Positions 35,423 through 43,087 of a stretch of 64,000 nt of DNA are shown piece after piece (the first letter of the stretch is position 1; each line of letters starts with the position of its first letter). This stretch comes from Paraplanobispora siamensis. GTDB lineage: Bacteria > Actinomycetota > Actinomycetes > Streptosporangiales > Streptosporangiaceae. The DNA lies in contig NZ_BOOJ01000008.1 of NCBI RefSeq assembly GCF_016863175.1, forward strand, positions 186,001 to 250,000, written 5' to 3'. Both the position numbers and the translations under genes were made by a program. The notes beneath the pieces were generated by a model, which was not told the DNA's origin, did not search any database, and saw nothing but the letters and a program-made list of their open reading frames with translations.

Positions 35423-36201
35423 TGGGGGATTGGTTCCAACAACGGATCATGGAGACAGGGCGGCTGCCGCTGTTCTGTTTCTTCGTCGCGCTGATCCTCG
35501 CCTTCGTCTTCACCCGCATCAACGTCCGGCTCATCCGGGCCAAGATCGGCTGGTTCCGCAACGTCAACATCGGTGAGATGCACATCCACCACGTGGTGTT
35601 CGGCGTGGTGCTGAGCCTGCTCGGCGGGGTGGCCGGGCTGCTCGTGTCGGGCGTCTCCGAGACCTGGTACGCCGTGACGGCCGCGGTCTTCGGCGTCGGG
35701 GCGGCCCTGGTCCTCGACGAGTTCGCGCTGATCCTGCACCTGCACGACGTCTACTGGGAGGAGGAGGGCCGCACCTCGGTCGACGCCGTGTTCGTCGCCA
35801 TCGCGGTCACCGGCCTGCTCCTGCTGGGCCTGCGCCCCCTGGGCTGGGACGACTCCGACGGCACCCCGCAGGGCGTCTGGCTGACCGGCGGCCTCATCGT
35901 GGTCAACCTCATGCTCGCCGTCGTCACCCTGCTCAAGGGCAAGATCTGGACCGGCCTGGTCGGCCTGTTCGTGCCGATCCTGCTGATCCCCGGCGCGCTC
36001 CGCCTGGCCCGTCCGGGCTCGCCCTGGGCCCACTGGTTCTTCGCCCCCGGCTCCCGCCGCCCCCGCCCCGGCAAGATGGCCCGCGCCGAACGCCGCGAGG
36101 AACGCTGGCGCCGCCCCGTCATCCGCGCCAAGATCGCCTTCCAGGAGTTCGTCTCCGGCCGCCACGACCTGCCCTCCACCCGGCTGCGCTCCCGGCGCTA
36201 G
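35422..36201 (+). CDS. Conserved polytopic membrane protein, unknown function
   Basis: The 259-residue protein has six to seven hydrophobic segments. A His-containing block HIHHVVFGVVLSLLGG follows the first helix, and a second conserved acidic/His block DEFALILHLHDVYWEEEGR lies between helices 3 and 4. These polar residues at the membrane edge could form a metal site or an enzyme active site. The C-terminus is Arg-rich and cytoplasmic. I recognise it as a conserved actinobacterial integral membrane family without assigned role. GTG 35422 is used; ATG 35449 would shorten it by nine residues. Confidence 0.75.
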   Translation: MGDWFQQRIMETGRLPLFCFFVALILAFVFTRINVRLIRAKIGWFRNVNIGEMHIHHVVFGVVLSLLGGVAGLLVSGVSETWYAVTAAVFGVGAALVLDEFALILHLHDVYWEEEGRTSVDAVFVAIAVTGLLLLGLRPLGWDDSDGTPQGVWLTGGLIVVNLMLAVVTLLKGKIWTGLVGLFVPILLIPGALRLARPGSPWAHWFFAPGSRRPRPGKMARAERREERWRRPVIRAKIAFQEFVSGRHDLPSTRLRSRR

Positions 36202-36268
36202 CCATTCCTGCCCGGACGCGGAGCCCCGCCTTGATCGCGATGCTCTCCTCGAACCGGAGCGGTGCGGG

Positions 36269-36281
36269 CATACTTGGAGTG
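36269..36281 (+). promoter_or_regulatory. Leaderless promoter candidate for the AbiEii-like gene
   Basis: CATACT at 36269-36274 is one base from TANNNT/TATACT and lies six bases before GTG 36281. No Shine-Dalgarno sequence is seen before the GTG. A transcript starting at the GTG is likely. Confidence 0.4.
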
Positions 36282-36973
36282 TGACGGACTTCCCCCCGTT
36301 CCAGGAGCGCGTCCTGCAGGCCGTACTGCCCGTCTGCGAGCGGTTCGGGCTGGTGCTGGCGGGGAGTCACGCGCTGAGGAGCCACGGGCTCACCGACCGG
36401 CCGGGCCGGGACGTCGACTTCGCGACGGCGGCCGAGACGCCGCTGGCGGAGGTCGTGGACGGGGTGGCGGAAGCCGTGCGGAAGGCGGGACTGGACGTCG
36501 AGGTGCGCGAGTCGGCGCCGCGCATGGGCTGGCTGGTCGTGACCGATCCGGTGACCGGTCAGAACGGCGGGATCGGGCTGCGGCGCGAGGCCCTGCAGCA
36601 GCAGCCGGTGTTCTTCGGCGAACTGCCCGTCATCGGACTGGACGACCTGGTCGGCCTCAAGGTCCGAGCCCTGCACGAACGCGGGCTCGCCCGCGATGTC
36701 ATCGACGTCGCCGCGGTCTCGGAGCTGTACGGCTTCCGCGAGCTGGAGCGCCTGGCCCGCCTGCACAACGAGGAGTTCTCCCTCGCGGAGCTGGTGATGC
36801 GGCTGGAGTTCGTCGACCTCATCGCCGACGAGGAGTTCGAGGCCTACGGACTGGACGAGGAGCGGATCCGGGAGATCCGCCGCTTCGCCACCGCGTGGGT
36901 GGAGGACATCAAGCTCCGGCGCGCCGACGAGGGCGACGCCGAGTACGACTCCGACGTCCCCGACCTCGACTGA
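36281..36973 (+). CDS. AbiEii/MNT-family nucleotidyltransferase
   Basis: The 230-residue protein has the minimal nucleotidyltransferase core. The glycine-serine motif is in LAGSHALRSHG (Gly28, Ser29), and the metal-binding pair Asp44/Asp46 is in GRDVDFAT. The rest matches AbiEii/AbiGii-type proteins (GLDDLVGLKVRALHERG, then RDVIDVAAV). In phage-defence modules AbiEii is a toxin that modifies tRNA or other targets and is paired with AbiEi. No AbiEi-like gene is adjacent, and in many actinobacteria this family is a solitary gene with another, unknown role. Confidence 0.75.
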   Translation: MTDFPPFQERVLQAVLPVCERFGLVLAGSHALRSHGLTDRPGRDVDFATAAETPLAEVVDGVAEAVRKAGLDVEVRESAPRMGWLVVTDPVTGQNGGIGLRREALQQQPVFFGELPVIGLDDLVGLKVRALHERGLARDVIDVAAVSELYGFRELERLARLHNEEFSLAELVMRLEFVDLIADEEFEAYGLDEERIREIRRFATAWVEDIKLRRADEGDAEYDSDVPDLD

Positions 36974-36974
36974 T

Positions 36975-36990
36975 CCCACCTGCAGGTGGG
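36975..36990. repeat. Perfect 16-bp palindrome after the AbiEii-like gene
   Basis: CCCACCTGCAGGTGGG begins one base after the stop at 36973. It has no loop, so it is a poor hairpin, but it may act as a transcription end signal or protein-binding site. Confidence 0.4.
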
Positions 36991-37114
36991 GCGCGGAACG
37001 CGGTGTCAGGCGGGGGCGGACGGTCCCCCCGCCGGGTTGCGGACGGCCGAAGGGGCATGATCGCCCGGTTTCCGGGCAGATGGTGGCTCACGATGACACG
37101 AAGGAGTGAGAACC

Positions 37115-37336
37115 GTGAGTCTCATGGAGAAGCTCAACCTGCGTGAACTGAAGGCCCGCGCCAAGCGCCGGATGGGCACCCGGACCGGCAACCGCCGCCT
37201 GGCCGCCGAGGGCCGGACCGAGGAGGCCGAGGCGAAGCTCCTCAAGACCCAGGACGAGATCCTGGACGCCGTCGCCGAGATGCGCCGCGAGTACGGCATC
37301 CGCCGCCGCCGTCCCCTCGACGGCCGCCCGTCCTGA
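37115..37336 (+). CDS. Small CsbD-like basic protein
   Basis: The 73-residue protein begins at GTG 37115 nine bases after AAGGAG. A GTG at 37106 is in frame but too close to that site. Its middle (RMGTRTGNRRLAAEGRTEEA) resembles the CsbD stress protein repeat, where G.LTGN..LEAEGK.E.A is typical, with Lys replaced by Arg. The C-terminus is Arg-rich. CsbD proteins are induced by general stress in many bacteria but have no known biochemical activity. The match is by eye and partial. Confidence 0.6.
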   Translation: MSLMEKLNLRELKARAKRRMGTRTGNRRLAAEGRTEEAEAKLLKTQDEILDAVAEMRREYGIRRRRPLDGRPS

Positions 37337-37458
37337 CCCACCGGCATCCGGATCGCGCCCGTACCGACCTCTGCCGTCCCGAAGGCCGCGCCGACCCGAC
37401 CGGCCGCGCCTTCGCGGAGCGGGGACGCCGCCCGGGCACCCGCGTCCGTGTCGACGCC

Positions 37459-39420
37459 CTAGACCGCTCCGCCGAGGCTGCGCAGGGCGAGGCCGAGGCC
37501 GAGCAGGACGACGACCACGGCGGTGCCGACCGGGGCCAGGGCCGACAGGCGGGCCGCCAGGCCCCGGCCCGCCGTCGTGAAGCGGTCGAGCCGCCCGGCG
37601 AGCCTGACCAGGAGCAGGCCGGTGGCCGTGAGAGTCCCGGCCATGCCGATGCCGTAGGCCAGGACGAGCGCGATCCCGAACCAGGTCCGGCCGAGCGCGA
37701 TCGCGCCGAGCAGGACGATCAGCGCCGAAGGGCTCGGCACCATCCCGCCCGCTATGCCCAGGCCCACCAGCCCGCGCCGTGACTGCGCGGGCGCCGGCCC
37801 GTCGTCATGGGCCGGAGCGGGCGGGACCGGAGCCTCGGAAACCAGAGCTTCCGAGGCCAAAGCTTCCGAGGCCGGAGCGCCGGGGACCCGCTGCGCGTCC
37901 GGTGTGTCCAGGACCGCCACCCGGCCGGCCCGGCGGTTCGTGCCACCGTCTCCACGGCTGTGTCCGTGCCCATGTCCGTGCCCGTGGTCGTGCTCGTCCT
38001 CATGGTTGTGCTCGTGCCCCTGCTCGTCCTCGTCCTCGTGCTCGTGCCCGTGTCCGTGGCCATGACCGTGTCCGTGGCCGAAGGCGCCGAAGTGGCCGTG
38101 GCCGTGACCGTGGGGGAGGGACTCGCCGGTGCGGTGGGCGCGCCAGGCGGTGGACAGCAGGCGGGCGCCCACGGCGACGATGAGCAGGCCGCTGGCCAGG
38201 CCGAGCCAGGCGAGCACCGACTCCCCGGTCAGGAAGGAGAAGGCGCTCAGCAGCAGGCCCACCACCAAAACGCCCAGCGTGTGGGTGACGGTCACGGTGG
38301 CGCCGACGACCAGGGCGTCACGTGGCCGGCCGCGCCGTCCCGCCAGGTAGGCGGCCATGATGGTCTTGCCGTGGCCGGGGATGAGCGCGTGTCCGGCTCC
38401 CAGGAGCACGGCGATGCCCACCGCCAGCAGGCCGAGCGGGACCGTCAGCGACTCGGCGCCGATCAGGTCGGTGAACGCGCGGTCCAGCGCGGCGAACGCG
38501 TCCCCGATCGGCCCCGGCGGCAGCAGCGGTGACACGGCCGAGGGCGATCCGGGTCCGGTGCCGGTTCCCGTTCCGGCATCGGACCCGGCCTCGGCCGTGT
38601 CACCGGTTCCGGAACCGGCTCCCACTCCGGTCCCGGTCTCGGCCCCGGGACCGGTCTCCAGCCCGGTCCGGGGCCCGTTCCCGGGAACGCCGTTGTCCCC
38701 GGGAACGACGCTCAACCGCGCGGTGCGCTGGTCGAGCGGGCTAGTCAGCAGGTCGTCGGGGTAGCTGCGCAGCTCCCCGCTCACGCTCGTCTCCGGCACC
38801 GACGACTCCGTCAGCCGGACCCCGCCGAGGGCGACCGCGGTGGCCTCCCGCCAGCCCAGCCGGTCGTCCAGGAAGCCGTCCTCGAACTCGACCGTCCGCG
38901 GCGGGGGAGTCGCGGCGGACAGCGAGCACGTCAGCCGGCTGGTCTCCAGGCCGCCCTGCCCCGGCGCGTAGGCGAAGTCCGATGAGACGACCCGCCACGT
39001 CACCGCCGTGCCGTTCACGGTCAGCCGCTGCGCGGAGGCCAGCCCGGCGCAGCGGGCCGCGCCGTACGCCGACCGCTCGGCCGGTGACACCGCGCCCGAG
39101 CGGTCGGCGTCCGCCGCGGGACGGCTCTGCAGGGTCGGCAGTTCGGCGCTGTCGATGACGGCGTGGTTGTCCACCCGGTCGGGGAAGACCCGCAGGCCGT
39201 TGTAGTGGTTGACGGTGAAGTTGCCCAGCGGGTGCGCGACGGCCGCGGTCACGGTCGTCGCGGCCGGGGCCGTCGCTGTCCCCGCCCCTGTCACGGTCAC
39301 GGCTGCGGGCGCCGTCGCCGCGACGGCCGGGGCGGCCGGCAGGGCGAGCACCGCGCCCAGGGCCGCGAGACCGGCGGCGATCCAGGCGGCCATCGGGCGG
39401 GACGTCTTTCGGGGGGTCAT
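37459..39420 (-). CDS. RcnA/NiCoT-like nickel-cobalt transporter with signal peptide and His-rich loop
   Basis: The 653-residue protein has a signal peptide (to about 35). An outer domain of about 200 residues contains an EF-hand-like loop DADRSGAVSPAE (104-115). A Gly/Thr-rich linker follows. The membrane part then starts with LGAGHALIPGHGKTIMAAYL, the HxxPGHGKT signature of RcnA-type nickel/cobalt exporters. Between helices 3 and 4 is a loop with about 20 His residues (about 435-487). The C-terminal helices include GGMVPSPSALIVLLGAIALG. It ends the operon that begins with DUF4331 and a TPR protein, so it may act on the same metal. Confidence 0.85.
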   Translation of the reverse strand: MTPRKTSRPMAAWIAAGLAALGAVLALPAAPAVAATAPAAVTVTGAGTATAPAATTVTAAVAHPLGNFTVNHYNGLRVFPDRVDNHAVIDSAELPTLQSRPAADADRSGAVSPAERSAYGAARCAGLASAQRLTVNGTAVTWRVVSSDFAYAPGQGGLETSRLTCSLSAATPPPRTVEFEDGFLDDRLGWREATAVALGGVRLTESSVPETSVSGELRSYPDDLLTSPLDQRTARLSVVPGDNGVPGNGPRTGLETGPGAETGTGVGAGSGTGDTAEAGSDAGTGTGTGPGSPSAVSPLLPPGPIGDAFAALDRAFTDLIGAESLTVPLGLLAVGIAVLLGAGHALIPGHGKTIMAAYLAGRRGRPRDALVVGATVTVTHTLGVLVVGLLLSAFSFLTGESVLAWLGLASGLLIVAVGARLLSTAWRAHRTGESLPHGHGHGHFGAFGHGHGHGHGHGHEHEDEDEQGHEHNHEDEHDHGHGHGHGHSRGDGGTNRRAGRVAVLDTPDAQRVPGAPASEALASEALVSEAPVPPAPAHDDGPAPAQSRRGLVGLGIAGGMVPSPSALIVLLGAIALGRTWFGIALVLAYGIGMAGTLTATGLLLVRLAGRLDRFTTAGRGLAARLSALAPVGTAVVVVLLGLGLALRSLGGAV

Positions 39421-39531
39421 GGAGAGAACCTCGGGTCGTTCCGGGAGGCCGACGGACCTCGCCGGGGCGGGCGTGGGAGGGGCCGTGAGGGCTTGGAGCG
39501 GGTGGCGGAAAGGCTGGGCGCGGGGGCGCCC

Positions 39532-39647
39532 ACGAGAGCGGCCGGTGAGATCCGGAGGAGGCTCTACGAGAGCGGCCGGTGGGATCGGGAGGGTCCCGCC
39601 CCGGGCGGGTTGGGGGGAACCGGGAGAGAATCCCGCCCGGGCGGGGG
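39532..39647. repeat. Short direct repeats in the RcnA-like gene leader
   Basis: ACGAGAGCGGCCGGTGAGATC at 39532-39552 recurs with one change at 39566-39586. CCCGCCCCGGGCGGG-type GC palindromes occur twice just downstream (about 39596 and 39632). They fill the 227-bp gap between the TPR and transporter genes and could form stems in the polycistronic mRNA. Confidence 0.45.
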
Positions 39648-41063
39648 TCAGGAGAACCTGGCCAGGGCGGACAGGCGAGGGGAGAAGGCGGGATTGGCGT
39701 CGCGGGCCGCGCCGGCCGACCGGCGGGCCTGCTCCTTCATGCCGAGCGCGCGCTCGATTTCGGCGCGGTGGTGCAGCAGGAGGGCGTTTCGCCAGCCGGT
39801 GGCGGTGGCCTTCTTCGCGTACGGCAGGGCCTCGCGGCTGCGGCCGTCGCGGTGCAGGGCCCAGGCCAGGGCGTCGGCGGCCACCACGTTGGGGTTGCGG
39901 GCGTACTCGGCGCGGGCGTGTTCGACGGCCCGGGCCGGGGAGCCGTGGTCGGCCTCGTACTCCGCCCAGGTCAGATCGTCCCTGACGCCGGCCTCGGCCA
40001 TCAGGCTCCGCTGCGCGCGCAGCAGCTCCCACTGTCCAGAGGGGTCGGCGCCCGAGGCCTTGAGCACCTCCGCGTACTCGACCACGTACTGGGCCAGCGG
40101 CAGCCGTCCGACCACCGTGGCGTACAGGTCGAGCGCCTCGGCCGTCCTGCCGTCGAGCGCGGCGGCCCTGGCGCTGCCGGCCAGCGCCGGGGTGAAGTCC
40201 GCAGAGGCCTGCAGCGCCATGCGGTAGCGCTCGGCGGCCCCGGCGAGGTCGCCCGCGTGCAGGTCGAGCTCGCCCAGGTAGTAGTGGCAGTAGGCGACGT
40301 CGGCGGGGGTGAAGGCGTCCTGCAGGGCGCGCTCCAGCATCCGGCGGGCCTCGGCGCGGTCGCCGCGCAGCTCGGCGGCGTAGGAGGCCCGGGTGAAGGC
40401 CGCGACGCCGGGCCGCAGCTCCATCATCCGGTCGATCGCCCGCTCGGCGTCGCCGTACCGGCCGAGCTGGGTGTAGGCGTCGGCCAGGACGGCCTGGGCG
40501 CCGGAGCCGTAGGGGTTGACGGCGACCGAGCGCCGCGCCAGCCGTACGGCCTCGGTGAAGTCGTGGCGTCCGGCGGCGAGCGCGGCCTGGCCGGTCAGGG
40601 CGGCGAAGTTGTCCGGCTTCAGCTCGGCGGACCGGGCCAGTGCCTGCTCGGCCTTGGGGTACAGGGACGGGTCGGCGGTGAGGCGGGCCTGCTGGATGTA
40701 GGCCGCGCCCAGGCCCGCCCAGGCCTGGTCGTCCCGCGGCAGGCGGCGCAGCCGGTCGCCGAGTCCCTTGATCGCCTCCTCCACCGAGGCGGCGGAGGCG
40801 GGGAGCTCGGCGGGACCCGCGATCTGGACCGGCACGTCGGCCGAGCCGGTGCCCGGCGAGACCGGCTCCCGGGGGAACAGCGAGGCGCCCGCGGTCAGCG
40901 CCGCGGCCAGCCCCAGGACGGCGATCCCCACCTTGACGCGGGTCCGCGCGGCGGACGTCCCGCGGAGGCCGGAGCCCTCGGAGCCGTTGGAGCCTCCGGA
41001 GGCGTCGGGGACGCCGGTGCGGCCGTCTCGCGGCGGTCTCCTCTCGGGGAGGGAAGTCTTCAC
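39648..41063 (-). CDS. Membrane-anchored tetratricopeptide repeat protein
   Basis: The 471-residue protein has a basic, Gly-rich cytoplasmic N-terminus, one hydrophobic helix near residues 45-63 (VGIAVLGLAAALTAGASLF) and a long outer part made of about nine TPR-like helical pairs. These include YPKAEQALARSAELKPDNF and EAVRLARRSVAVNPYGSGA. TPR arrays bind other proteins. GTG 41063 follows AGGAG at eight bases. It lies between DUF4331 and RcnA-like genes and probably scaffolds their partnership outside the cell. No enzyme motif is seen. Confidence 0.85.
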   Translation of the reverse strand: MKTSLPERRPPRDGRTGVPDASGGSNGSEGSGLRGTSAARTRVKVGIAVLGLAAALTAGASLFPREPVSPGTGSADVPVQIAGPAELPASAASVEEAIKGLGDRLRRLPRDDQAWAGLGAAYIQQARLTADPSLYPKAEQALARSAELKPDNFAALTGQAALAAGRHDFTEAVRLARRSVAVNPYGSGAQAVLADAYTQLGRYGDAERAIDRMMELRPGVAAFTRASYAAELRGDRAEARRMLERALQDAFTPADVAYCHYYLGELDLHAGDLAGAAERYRMALQASADFTPALAGSARAAALDGRTAEALDLYATVVGRLPLAQYVVEYAEVLKASGADPSGQWELLRAQRSLMAEAGVRDDLTWAEYEADHGSPARAVEHARAEYARNPNVVAADALAWALHRDGRSREALPYAKKATATGWRNALLLHHRAEIERALGMKEQARRSAGAARDANPAFSPRLSALARFS

Positions 41064-41180
41064 GGTGATCTCTCCTGGGCGGGGCGCGGTCACGGCGGGA
41101 ACGGTCTCCCGGAAGTCCGGGAAACGCGGGGAGTACGGGGGGTGCGGAGCCCGGACGGGCCGGGCTCCGCACCTGGGGGA

Positions 41181-42563
41181 TCAGTTCTGGTTCACGGCCT
41201 TGTTGCTGGGGAGCGGGATGTAGGGGAACGTCTTGCCGGTCGGCTTGTCGTTGGCGTCCACCTTGTCGCCCGCGGCCAGCGCGTCGACGAGCTTGCCGCT
41301 CTGGGCGGCACCGGCCACCACCTGCAGCGAGATGTCGACCGTGTCATCGACGAAGCGACGGCCGTTGGGGTAGCCCTGCGGGTCGCCACCGATCACGCCG
41401 AGGCGGTTGGGGTCCTTGCTGGGCGCGATGGACATGTTCAGCCGCAGCATCTCCGAGGGGCGCAGCTTGACCGCGTCCTTGTTGAGGGTCTGCGAGTTGA
41501 GGTCCGTCTTGATCGGGCCGTTGTCCTTCGCGATGCCGGTCAGGAAGATCTCGACCAGGTCGTTGCGCGGGGTCGCCGGCGCCTTGATCCCGTAGATGGC
41601 CTCCAGCAGGCGGGCCAGCTCGGGGTCGGTGACGCGGTTGACGACCGCCGGGATGCCGGCGTCCTTGTCAGGGCTGATCGAGTTGAAGGTGTCCTTCAGC
41701 CCGGCCGGCATCACGAGCTCGTTGACCAGCGGCTGTCCCAGCCGGGAGACCTGGACGAAGCCGTCGGCCCCCTTCTTGTCCACGGTGGACCACACGCCGA
41801 TGACCGGGTTGTCCTTCGAGTTGCCCTTCAGCGCGACCTCGTCCTTGGGCAGCTGGAGCGCCAGCGTGTTGACGTTGTAGCCCTTGAGGGTGTCCTGGCC
41901 GACCTCGGACAGGTCACCGCCGTACAGCAGGTCGAAGACCCGCAGGTCGAGGAAGAACGACTCGTCCGACTGCCCGGCGTAGGTCTTGCCGTCGCCCGGC
42001 AGGGTGGTGATGGCCTGCGAGCGCAGGGCGCCGTAGTCGGGGATCGAGGCGGCGCCGACGTTGCTCGGCGCCACGATCCCGTTGGACACCAGCGTCTTGG
42101 TGCCCTGCGGAGTGATCTTGAGCAACGTGTAGCGCTGCCTGAACAGCAGGTTCTCGTCGTTCAGCGAGGTGACGGGGCCGTTGTTGTAGAGGAATGTGGC
42201 GTTTCCACGCTTGTCCTCATTGCGGAACCGCCACTGGTAGGTGATGTCGGGCTTCGCGTCGCCGTTACTGTCGATCTTGATGTTGTAACGGGAATTGACG
42301 TCGAACGAGTAGAAGTTCGGTCCGCCGTTCGGCTCCTGGAACGGGATGAAATTAGCGAGGAGCGTTACGGTGTCTGTTTTGTCGGGGCTGACGAACGCGT
42401 AGACGTCGGTGTTGTCGTTGCGCGGGTCACCTGAGATCATCGGGGCCTCGCGGTGCGAGGACGCCGTGCCGGTCGCGGGGCTGAGCAGGGCGAACGAGGA
42501 GGCGATCAACGCTCCGGACACGCCCAGTCCCAGCAGGGCGCGCCGGTTGATCCGGAGCTCCAT
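41181..42563 (-). CDS. Secreted DUF4331 protein
   Basis: The 460-residue exported protein has a twin-arginine-like signal (INRRALLGLGVSGALIA). After cleavage near residue 35 it starts with SSHREAPMISGDPRNDNTDV, the invariant opening of DUF4331, and continues with NFIPFQEPNGGPNFYSFD. Conserved His/Arg/Asp residues at the mature N-terminus could bind metal. The function of DUF4331 is unknown. Start ATG 42563 has AAAGGA nine bases upstream. It is the first gene of the DUF4331-TPR-RcnA operon, with 117 bp to the next gene. Confidence 0.9.
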   Translation of the reverse strand: MELRINRRALLGLGVSGALIASSFALLSPATGTASSHREAPMISGDPRNDNTDVYAFVSPDKTDTVTLLANFIPFQEPNGGPNFYSFDVNSRYNIKIDSNGDAKPDITYQWRFRNEDKRGNATFLYNNGPVTSLNDENLLFRQRYTLLKITPQGTKTLVSNGIVAPSNVGAASIPDYGALRSQAITTLPGDGKTYAGQSDESFFLDLRVFDLLYGGDLSEVGQDTLKGYNVNTLALQLPKDEVALKGNSKDNPVIGVWSTVDKKGADGFVQVSRLGQPLVNELVMPAGLKDTFNSISPDKDAGIPAVVNRVTDPELARLLEAIYGIKAPATPRNDLVEIFLTGIAKDNGPIKTDLNSQTLNKDAVKLRPSEMLRLNMSIAPSKDPNRLGVIGGDPQGYPNGRRFVDDTVDISLQVVAGAAQSGKLVDALAAGDKVDANDKPTGKTFPYIPLPSNKAVNQN

Positions 42564-42716
42564 GTCGTAGGTCCTTTCGGCTGCCGGTCGCGGACGCGAC
42601 CGGCCTCGGGATGGGGAGAGCAAGGATCCGGCCGGGTTCCTCGACGGGTTGTTCGTCGCAGGGGCGCCATCGGATTGCCGCAATTTCCCGGCCGTGAAAA
42701 CCATCCGCAAATGAGT

Positions 42717-42768
42717 GGGAGGCGCGGGAATTCCGCCTCCCAGGGTCTAGACAGAACATGTGTCTAGA
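42717..42768. promoter_or_regulatory. Two dyads upstream of the ACP-ketosynthase pair
   Basis: A hairpin-like repeat GGGAGGCG (42717-42724) / CGCCTCCC (42734-42741) is followed by a perfect 8-bp dyad TCTAGACA (42746-42753) / TGTCTAGA (42761-42768) with a 7-bp spacer. The second is a good operator candidate. It lies about 70 bp before the ACP start and about 180 bp before the divergent DUF4331 start, so it could serve either. A direct repeat ATCCCGTCAAA occurs twice near 42808-42830. Confidence 0.5.
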
Positions 42769-42838
42769 GGGCATAGTCCGGGGTCTGCATGGGCGCGAGC
42801 GGATCGAATCCCGTCAAATCCCGTCAAAAGGTGGGCGA

Positions 42839-43087
42839 ATGACAAGCCTTGACTCAGCCACGTCCGTCGTCAGGTCGGCGATCGCCGAGGTGCTCAGTGT
42901 GCCGAGCGACCAGGTGAAACCCAGTGCCACCATCGCCGACCACCAGATCGACAGCCTCGAGTGGGTGGAGATCGCGGTCATCATCGAGGAGCAACTGGGC
43001 GTCCAGCTCGAACCGGCCGACTTCGCCGGCGCGCGGACCGTGGCCGACATGGCCGGCATCCTGCACGCCGCGATGGCGGCCCGGTGA
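42839..43087 (+). CDS. Acyl carrier protein
   Basis: The 82-residue acidic protein has the phosphopantetheine attachment Ser39 in HQIDSLEWVEI and the usual four-helix pattern. The DSL is followed by EW instead of the DSLD/DSLE-type found in housekeeping AcpP, fitting a specialised ACP. ATG 42839 is preceded by GGTGGGC. The ketosynthase gene starts within the stop codon. It probably carries the growing acyl chain for that enzyme. Confidence 0.92.
   Translation: MTSLDSATSVVRSAIAEVLSVPSDQVKPSATIADHQIDSLEWVEIAVIIEEQLGVQLEPADFAGARTVADMAGILHAAMAAR

Noticed and set aside
37900-38120. The GTG/CAC-rich stretch near 37960-38115 looked like a simple repeat or CRISPR-like array.
   Set aside because: It is the codon run for the His-rich loop of the RcnA-like transporter and has no unique spacers.
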